This document shows, piece by piece, positions 16,405-20,281 of a stretch of 20,281 nucleotides of DNA. The position numbers and the translations under genes are program-made. Position 1 is the first letter of the stretch, and the number at the start of each line of letters is the position of its first letter. Origin of the DNA: Actinobacteria bacterium UBA3028 (GTDB lineage: Bacteria > Actinomycetota > Actinomycetes > Nanopelagicales > Nanopelagicaceae). Where the stretch lies: NCBI GenBank assembly GCA_002367715.1, contig DFDL01000029.1, positions 12,376 through 32,656 of the forward strand, written 5' to 3'. A model generated the notes under the pieces. That model searched no databases and had not been told where the DNA came from. It worked only from the letters and a program-made list of their open reading frames with translations.

Positions 16405-17771
16405 TTTACGCGAGCGATCGCCTGCTCTAAGCGGGCGACCTCCATAATCTCAATCCCAGCAATTTTTATATCGCTGCCCATTGGGACCATCGCCCGCTTG
16501 AATCCCAACCTCGCCGCCTCTGCGATTCGCTGAGTTGCCCCAGTTACTTTTCGGATCTCACCTGCCAGACCAACTTCACCAATAGCTATCAAATCTGAAG
16601 GTAGCGCAAGACCCTTTGCCGCAGAACCGACTGCAAGTGCGACCGCTAAATCTGCGGCGGGTTCGGAAATTTTCATGCCACCGACTGTTGCAACATATAC
16701 ATCTCTGCCTGAAACCCGAATATTGGCGCGAAGTTCTAGGACCGCTAAAGTCATTGCTGTTCTTGGGTTATCTAAGCCTGAGGTAACCCGCCTTGAGTTT
16801 CCAAAATCCCGACCATCAGGGCTTGGCGCGCTTACAAGTGCTTGAATCTCGGCTAGTAGCGGCCTTCGTCCTTCGAGCGTTACAGTCACGCAAGTTCCTG
16901 GGACGGGTTCGTTATGGCGAGTAGTAAATAGACCAGTTGGATCAGGTAGCGAGGTAATCCCACCCTCGTTCATGTCAAAACAGCCAACTTCATCAGATAC
17001 ACCAAATCTATTTTTGATAGCTCGAATTAGACGCAATCTTGAGTGGCGCTCACCTTCAAAATTTAAAACGACATCAACAATATGTTCAAGGAGCCTGGGT
17101 CCTGCTATTGAGCCATCTTTTGTAACATGACCAACAAGAATTAGAGTAATCGAGCGCTCTTTTGCGATTCTAATGAGTGCGGCAGCGATCTCTCGAACTT
17201 GAGTGACACCACCAGGTGAGCCACCAACCGCAACACTTGCAATTGTCTGTATCGAATCAATTATAAGAAGTTGAGGTTTAACCGCATCAATATGGGCGAT
17301 TACTGAACCTAATTCATTCTCAGATGCTAACCATAAGTTTGGATCAATTGCATTTAGCCGTTCTGCGCGGAGTCGAACTTGTGAAGCGGACTCTTCGCCA
17401 CTTATATAAAGTGAGTTAATTTTCTGACGCGCACTCTCTGCGGCAACACTTAAGAGGAGTGTAGATTTTCCAACCCCAGGCTCACCCGCCAGAAGAATTG
17501 CTGCGCCTGGAACTAATCCACCACCGAGTACCCGATCTAATTCACTCACTCCACTAGATCTAGCTTTTGCACTCTCTAAATTAACTTCGCCGATAGGTAG
17601 CGCGGGGGTTGTTACATGGCCAGCGACTAAAGATAATTTCTTGGGAGCAGAGATCTCCTCCACAGTGCCCCAGGCTTGGCATTCACCGCACCTGCCAACC
17701 CACTTAGTGCTGCTCCAGCCACACTCAGTACAGCGGAATGGGTCCTTAGTTGGGGTGGGAGTTTTTGCCAT
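16395..17771 (-). CDS. radA: DNA repair protein RadA (Sms)
   Basis: RadA is a RecA-like ATPase and helicase that drives branch migration in recombination and repair. The 458-residue protein has the N-terminal C4 zinc finger (Cys14, 17, 28 and 31), Walker A GEPGVGKST at 96-104, a LLIIDSIQT Walker B segment and the RadA-specific KNRFG motif at about 250-257. The C-terminal Lon-like domain (AVGSAAKGLALPSDLIAIGEVGLAGEIR) is also present. It is complete. There is no ribosome binding site before the ATG; instead a TAGCCT -10 element lies 6 nt upstream, suggesting a leaderless mRNA. It converges on clpC and diverges from the rhodopsin gene. Confidence 0.96.
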   Translation of the reverse strand: MAKTPTPTKDPFRCTECGWSSTKWVGRCGECQAWGTVEEISAPKKLSLVAGHVTTPALPIGEVNLESAKARSSGVSELDRVLGGGLVPGAAILLAGEPGVGKSTLLLSVAAESARQKINSLYISGEESASQVRLRAERLNAIDPNLWLASENELGSVIAHIDAVKPQLLIIDSIQTIASVAVGGSPGGVTQVREIAAALIRIAKERSITLILVGHVTKDGSIAGPRLLEHIVDVVLNFEGERHSRLRLIRAIKNRFGVSDEVGCFDMNEGGITSLPDPTGLFTTRHNEPVPGTCVTVTLEGRRPLLAEIQALVSAPSPDGRDFGNSRRVTSGLDNPRTAMTLAVLELRANIRVSGRDVYVATVGGMKISEPAADLAVALAVGSAAKGLALPSDLIAIGEVGLAGEIRKVTGATQRIAEAARLGFKRAMVPMGSDIKIAGIEIMEVARLEQAIARVKIN

Positions 17772-17777
17772 GGCAGA

Positions 17778-17783
17778 AGGCTA
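17778..17783 (-). promoter_or_regulatory. Candidate -10 element (TAGCCT) for radA, leaderless
   Basis: Read on the minus strand, TAGCCT is followed by 6 nt and then the radA ATG. That spacing puts the expected transcription start on the first base of the start codon. The hexamer is identical to the one before panC. The -35 position is weak (TTAAGC at 17 bp). Confidence 0.45.
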
Positions 17784-17915
17784 TCGGTGCCCACCCACGC
17801 GCTTAAACTCAGAAAAGAGAGCAAATTTCTGGGAAATTAGCGTGAAATCTATGCCAGAAGGTCTTACTCTTTTCTCAGCAGGGATGTGATTTTCATATGG
17901 AATCATAAATCTGTG

Positions 17916-17940
17916 GCCAGGCCTCAACCGAGGTCTTGGC
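17916..17940 (+). promoter_or_regulatory. Stable hairpin in the actinorhodopsin 5' leader
   Basis: The left arm (17916-17925) pairs with the right arm (17930-17940) over 10 base pairs around an AACC loop, with one G-U pair and one bulged T. The hairpin ends 14 nt before the GGAGG ribosome binding site and has no T run, so it is not an ordinary terminator. It may protect the 5' end of a highly expressed mRNA or modulate its translation. The pairing is seen directly; the role is inferred. Confidence 0.5.
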
Positions 17941-17965
17941 AACCAAATGCCCATGGAGGCTATTA

Positions 17966-18733
17966 ATGGTAAATCTAACAAACGGTCAATGGAGCACGCT
18001 TTATAACATGTTCTCCTTTGGTCTGATTTCAATGCTTGCTTGCACCGTTTACACATTGGTGTCACAAGCACGAGTTCTACCAAAGTACCGTAATGCACTT
18101 GTTTTATCTTCGATGGTTACATTCATCGCGGCATACCACTACTGGCGTATCTTCAACTCATTTTCAGAATCTTCAGTTGATGGTGGAGTAACAGTTGGAA
18201 CCGCGAAAGGCGCCTTCAATGAGGCCTACCGCTATGTTGACTGGATCTTGACTGTACCTCTACTACTAGTAGAAGTTATTGCTGTACTTGCTCTTGCTAA
18301 GGCAGCTGCAAGTTCACTAATCGCTCGCCTTGTTCCTGCATCAGCAGCAATGATTGCACTTGGATACCCAGGTGAAATAGCAACAGAGACTGGACCAAAG
18401 GTAATTTGGGGTGTTCTTTCAACACTTCCATTCCTATACATCCTTTACGTCCTATTCGTAGAGCTAGGTAAGTCACTTGATCGCCAACCAGAAGGTGTAG
18501 CAGCTACCGTTGGTCGCCTACGTCTTCTATTGATCGCAACATGGGGCGTTTACCCAATCTCATACCTACTACCAATTCTCAGCGACACTTCAGCGACAGA
18601 TCCAGGCGCATTTGTTAACCGTCAAATCGGTTACACAATTGCCGACGTTCTTGCTAAGTGCGTATTCGGATTAACAATCTACAAGATTGCTCGTCTGAAG
18701 TCAGCCGCAGAAGGTATGAAGGAAGATCACTAA
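17966..18733 (+). CDS. actR: Actinorhodopsin, light-driven proton pump (xanthorhodopsin-like)
   Basis: This is a seven-helix retinal protein that exports protons in light and adds to the proton motive force. Helix C carries the pump residues: Arg89, proton acceptor Asp92, Thr96 and proton donor Glu103, with Leu100 at the colour-tuning site, which predicts green absorption. His58 matches the proteorhodopsin His that pairs with the acceptor. Lys231 in helix G is the retinal Schiff-base site, with Asp227 four residues before. Gly149 aligns with bacteriorhodopsin Trp138, the replacement that opens the carotenoid-antenna site in xanthorhodopsin. GGAGG at 17955-17959 fixes ATG 17966 (255 residues) over an upstream TTG at 17936. 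Twelve of 14 Tyr codons are TAC, consistent with high expression. A strong terminator follows. Confidence 0.96.
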   Translation: MVNLTNGQWSTLYNMFSFGLISMLACTVYTLVSQARVLPKYRNALVLSSMVTFIAAYHYWRIFNSFSESSVDGGVTVGTAKGAFNEAYRYVDWILTVPLLLVEVIAVLALAKAAASSLIARLVPASAAMIALGYPGEIATETGPKVIWGVLSTLPFLYILYVLFVELGKSLDRQPEGVAATVGRLRLLLIATWGVYPISYLLPILSDTSATDPGAFVNRQIGYTIADVLAKCVFGLTIYKIARLKSAAEGMKEDH

Positions 18734-18750
18734 TCTGATCTAGGTTAATT

Positions 18751-18790
18751 AAATTTGGGGGCGCCTTTCGAGGTGTCCCCAAATTTTTTT
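18751..18790 (+). terminator. Strong intrinsic terminator after the actinorhodopsin gene
   Basis: Arms at 18751-18766 and 18771-18786 pair over 16 bp (two G-U pairs, a GC-rich core) around a TTCG tetraloop. A run of seven T ends at 18790. It starts 17 bp after the actR stop and should end that transcript sharply, making actR a single-gene unit. Confidence 0.92.
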
Positions 18791-18802
18791 CTAGCCAGGG
18801 GA

Positions 18803-18808
18803 TATCCT
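18803..18808 (+). promoter_or_regulatory. Candidate -10 element (TATCCT) for the 78-aa membrane protein gene
   Basis: The hexamer sits between the actR terminator and the next ATG, with a 5-nt gap, implying a leaderless transcript. Only 23 bp separate terminator and start codon, so any dedicated promoter must lie here or overlap the terminator. An AGGGGA at 18797-18802 could instead be a distant ribosome binding site for read-through mRNA. Confidence 0.35.
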
Positions 18809-18813
18809 TAACT

Positions 18814-19050
18814 ATGAGTAATTACAGATGGGGCGGCTATCTACTGGTGGCACTTGGACTTCTAAATTTACGTTATCAAACTGGCGAGGCAGGTGTATTT
18901 CTGCACAGCGCTATCATCGCTATTCCGGGAGTAATAATTCTGGTTCTTAGTTTTATCCCCAAGACTGCGCAGATATTGGAGCGCGAACAGGTTAAGAAGA
19001 TTGCAATAATTCTTGGTATTGCAACAATCGTTTATGCTGCTCTAAATTAA
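18814..19050 (+). CDS. Small hydrophobic membrane protein of unknown function, next to actinorhodopsin
   Basis: I do not recognise this 78-residue protein. It has three hydrophobic stretches (about residues 8-20, 30-48 and 62-77) joined by short polar links, so two or three membrane helices are likely. A charged loop (EREQVKK) precedes the last one. There is no signal peptide cleavage site and no cysteine or obvious catalytic motif. It lies between the rhodopsin terminator and crtYd, and its stop abuts the crtYd stop on the other strand with no spacer. The coding call rests on its clean start, its hydrophobic pattern and its fit between genes. A role linked to the rhodopsin or carotenoid enzymes is only a guess from position. 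Confidence 0.65.
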   Translation: MSNYRWGGYLLVALGLLNLRYQTGEAGVFLHSAIIAIPGVIILVLSFIPKTAQILEREQVKKIAIILGIATIVYAALN

Positions 19051-19359
19051 TTATTTTTTAGCGCCATAACCTTTTCGGCCCCAGTAAACCCAGAGACTCA
19101 TAACAGATAGGACCAGCGCAAATCCGAATAGTAAATCTTCCACTGGTGCGCTGCAAATTCTGCGACCAACGATTGCTTTGGGATCGTACATAACAATATT
19201 ACGAGATGTTAGCCACCAATTTGTGATTAATTGGAATGGCAAAATAATCGCATAAGAAGCCCAGAAAACAGATTTTGTAAGGAGCGCAGTCTTAGCTCCG
19301 TATAGATCGAAGAAGACGGCGATGATTACCCCACCCAGAGCAATATCTGTATAAATCAT
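19051..19359 (-). CDS. crtYd: Lycopene cyclase subunit CrtYd (heterodimeric type)
   Basis: This is the second half of the two-protein membrane lycopene cyclase of Gram-positive bacteria, which with CrtYc closes both ends of lycopene to form beta-carotene. The 102-residue protein has about three membrane helices and the family motif PVEDLLFGF at 72-80, a variant of the P-x-E-E/D-x-x-F signature with the key Glu74. It overlaps crtYc by ATGA, so the two halves are likely made together in equal amounts. Product specificity (beta versus other rings) cannot be read from sequence alone, but the adjacent blh gene points to beta-carotene. Confidence 0.88.
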   Translation of the reverse strand: MIYTDIALGGVIIAVFFDLYGAKTALLTKSVFWASYAIILPFQLITNWWLTSRNIVMYDPKAIVGRRICSAPVEDLLFGFALVLSVMSLWVYWGRKGYGAKK

Positions 19360-19691
19360 TGCTTCTCATCTCCAACTGGCCAGTGCTTCTTTACGGTGCG
19401 CACACCTTCAATTGTCATTACAGCGGCTATCGGAACAATTAAGAAGAATAAGAATTCTTCAAGTGGAATACCAAAAGGGCCATAAATTCCTAGAATTTGA
19501 TCCGGGTCAAATTTCCAATGACCATTTCTAACTGCATATGCATCCCAGATAAGAAATGGGATAACGACTGGAATTATGCTCATAAAGAGCCGCTTTACCC
19601 GGCGTAAGACTTGAATCTTTAGAACTATCTCTAGCCAGAAAGAGCCACAAACAACAAAGGTGAGCATTGCTAGATATCCAAATTTAAGCAA
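19356..19691 (-). CDS. crtYc: Lycopene cyclase subunit CrtYc (heterodimeric type)
   Basis: This is the first half of the membrane lycopene cyclase. The 111-residue protein has about three helices, the WDAYAVRNGHWKFDPDQILG block typical of CrtYc, and the motif PLEEFLFF at 76-83 with the catalytic-region Glu pair. The start is TTG at 19691, supported by AAGGGG seven bases upstream on the minus strand. An ATG eight codons in has no such site and would cut the first helix. It diverges from blh and shares a short intergenic promoter region with it. Confidence 0.9.
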   Translation of the reverse strand: MLKFGYLAMLTFVVCGSFWLEIVLKIQVLRRVKRLFMSIIPVVIPFLIWDAYAVRNGHWKFDPDQILGIYGPFGIPLEEFLFFLIVPIAAVMTIEGVRTVKKHWPVGDEKQ

Positions 19692-19723
19692 TTGCGCACC
19701 CCTTAAATATATAAAGTGGTTCC

Positions 19724-19729
19724 TATACT
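19724..19729 (+). promoter_or_regulatory. -10 element (TATACT) for blh within the crtYc/blh divergent promoter region
   Basis: TATACT is followed by 6 nt and then the blh GTG, the spacing expected when the transcript begins at the start codon. The 44-bp gap between crtYc and blh must also carry the crtYc promoter. AT-rich TATAT sequence at 19708-19713 could be its -10 on the minus strand. The two promoters would overlap and may be controlled together. Confidence 0.45.
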
Positions 19730-19735
19730 AGCCCT

Positions 19736-20281
19736 GTGAATGCCACAAAGTCTGTCTTTAACTCTGTCAGGAATTTCTCAACTTTCGCAGTGGCCGCTGC
19801 GATTATTTTTAGCGCTCTTCTGACTCTGATTTCTGGCAGCGAGAACCTAAGTTGGCAGATTGCCCTCGCAATTTTTGCCCTCGCCCTAGGAATACCACAT
19901 GGCGCAATTGACCACCTAGTTGCGATCCCAAGAACAAGTAATCCAAAGTTCATTCTTTTAATTGTGGTTTATATTCTGATGGCTCTAGTAGCGGTATTAG
20001 CTCTTCTTAATTGGAATAAGTTGGGCTTTCAATTAGTACTAGTTATGAGCGCACTCCACTTTGGATTTGGCGATGCCTCATTTATCGCAGAACAAGACCG
20101 CCTTGAGAACCGAACTCAAATGAAATTCAAAACTCAGAGTTTATATGCGATTAGTGCAGGAGCTATTCCGGTATTTATCCCCTTACTAAAAGAATCAACT
20201 AAGAGTGCGCTTCAAGAGATAAATCCACTTCTGATTAATTGGGCATCAGATTATGGAGTTCAAATTAAATCTCTAATTGCT
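19736..20281 (+). CDS. blh: Brp/Blh-type beta-carotene 15,15'-dioxygenase (partial, runs off window end)
   Basis: Blh cleaves beta-carotene in the middle to give two molecules of retinal, the chromophore of the rhodopsin encoded 1 kb upstream. The first 182 codons are visible and open to the last base. After a first hydrophobic helix (about 14-32) comes the family motif GIPHGAIDHL, then two more helices and the second histidine block ALHFGFGD. These His residues are expected iron ligands. The GTG start at 19736 lies 6 nt after a TATACT -10 element and has no ribosome binding site. The ATG at 19740 is out of frame. The three Tyr codons seen are all TAT, unlike actR. The crtYc-crtYd pair is transcribed divergently. 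Confidence 0.88.
   Translation, partial: MNATKSVFNSVRNFSTFAVAAAIIFSALLTLISGSENLSWQIALAIFALALGIPHGAIDHLVAIPRTSNPKFILLIVVYILMALVAVLALLNWNKLGFQLVLVMSALHFGFGDASFIAEQDRLENRTQMKFKTQSLYAISAGAIPVFIPLLKESTKSALQEINPLLINWASDYGVQIKSLIA

Noticed and set aside
17641..17889. 82-codon plus-strand open frame antisense to the radA start, entering the actR leader
   Set aside because: It contains the complement of the radA zinc-finger codons and has no ribosome binding site; radA itself is certain.
17781..18098. 105-codon minus-strand open frame spanning the radA-actR gap and the actR start
   Set aside because: It overlaps the rhodopsin coding region and its leader hairpin, and shows no recognisable protein features.
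19723..19953. 76-codon minus-strand open frame opposite the start of blh
   Set aside because: The plus strand carries the PHGAIDH motif of Blh in an open frame to the window end, so this is the shadow.
1..20281. CRISPR arrays, insertion sequences, prophage genes, tRNA or rRNA genes
   Set aside because: No regularly spaced repeats, transposase or integrase motifs, tRNA cloverleafs or rRNA segments were seen; the region is a conserved chromosomal block.

Overview
The window looks like a chromosomal segment of a small-genome, low-GC planktonic actinobacterium, most likely of the freshwater acI type (Nanopelagicales, 'Ca. Planktophila/Nanopelagicus'). The gene order tilS-hpt-ftsH-folE-folP-folB-folK-panC-...-coaX-lysS-...-clpC follows the block known from Mycobacterium and other actinobacteria. 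Base composition is AT-leaning for the phylum, genes overlap or nearly abut, and an actinorhodopsin is present. The lineage is an inference; no rRNA or other taxonomic marker is in the window.

Layout. Positions 1-300 hold the C-terminal end of a membrane protein resembling an ABC-2 permease, cut by the window edge. From 384 to 13704 there is one long forward run: a secreted NlpC/P60 peptidoglycan hydrolase, tilS (tRNA-Ile lysidine), hpt (purine salvage), ftsH (membrane protease), the folate genes folE-folP-folB-folK, panC, nadB-nadC (NAD synthesis), coaX (CoA synthesis), lysS, and a short actinobacterial GNAT N-acetylglutamate synthase. Many junctions are 4-bp ATGA overlaps, so much of this is probably transcribed as polycistronic units. 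A 179-bp gap with phased direct repeats precedes clpC (13884-16388). radA converges on clpC from the minus strand.

The last 2.5 kb is a light-harvesting module. It contains an actinorhodopsin proton pump with its own 5' hairpin and strong UUCG terminator, a 78-residue membrane protein of unknown function, the two halves of a heterodimeric lycopene cyclase (crtYc-crtYd, minus strand), and divergently from them the start of a Brp/Blh-type beta-carotene cleavage enzyme (blh). The blh gene runs off the window end. Lycopene cyclase makes beta-carotene, Blh cleaves it to retinal, and retinal is the rhodopsin chromophore. The rhodopsin has the residues for green-tuned proton pumping. At the position of bacteriorhodopsin Trp138 it has a glycine, the replacement that opens the carotenoid-antenna window in xanthorhodopsin.

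Points worth a second look: several genes (radA, blh, the 78-aa gene, probably lysS) have a TAnnnT -10 element 5-10 nt before the start codon and no well-placed Shine-Dalgarno, suggesting leaderless mRNAs. lsr2, which sits between lysS and clpC in Mycobacterium, is missing from its expected place. The PanC N-terminus is unusually short.
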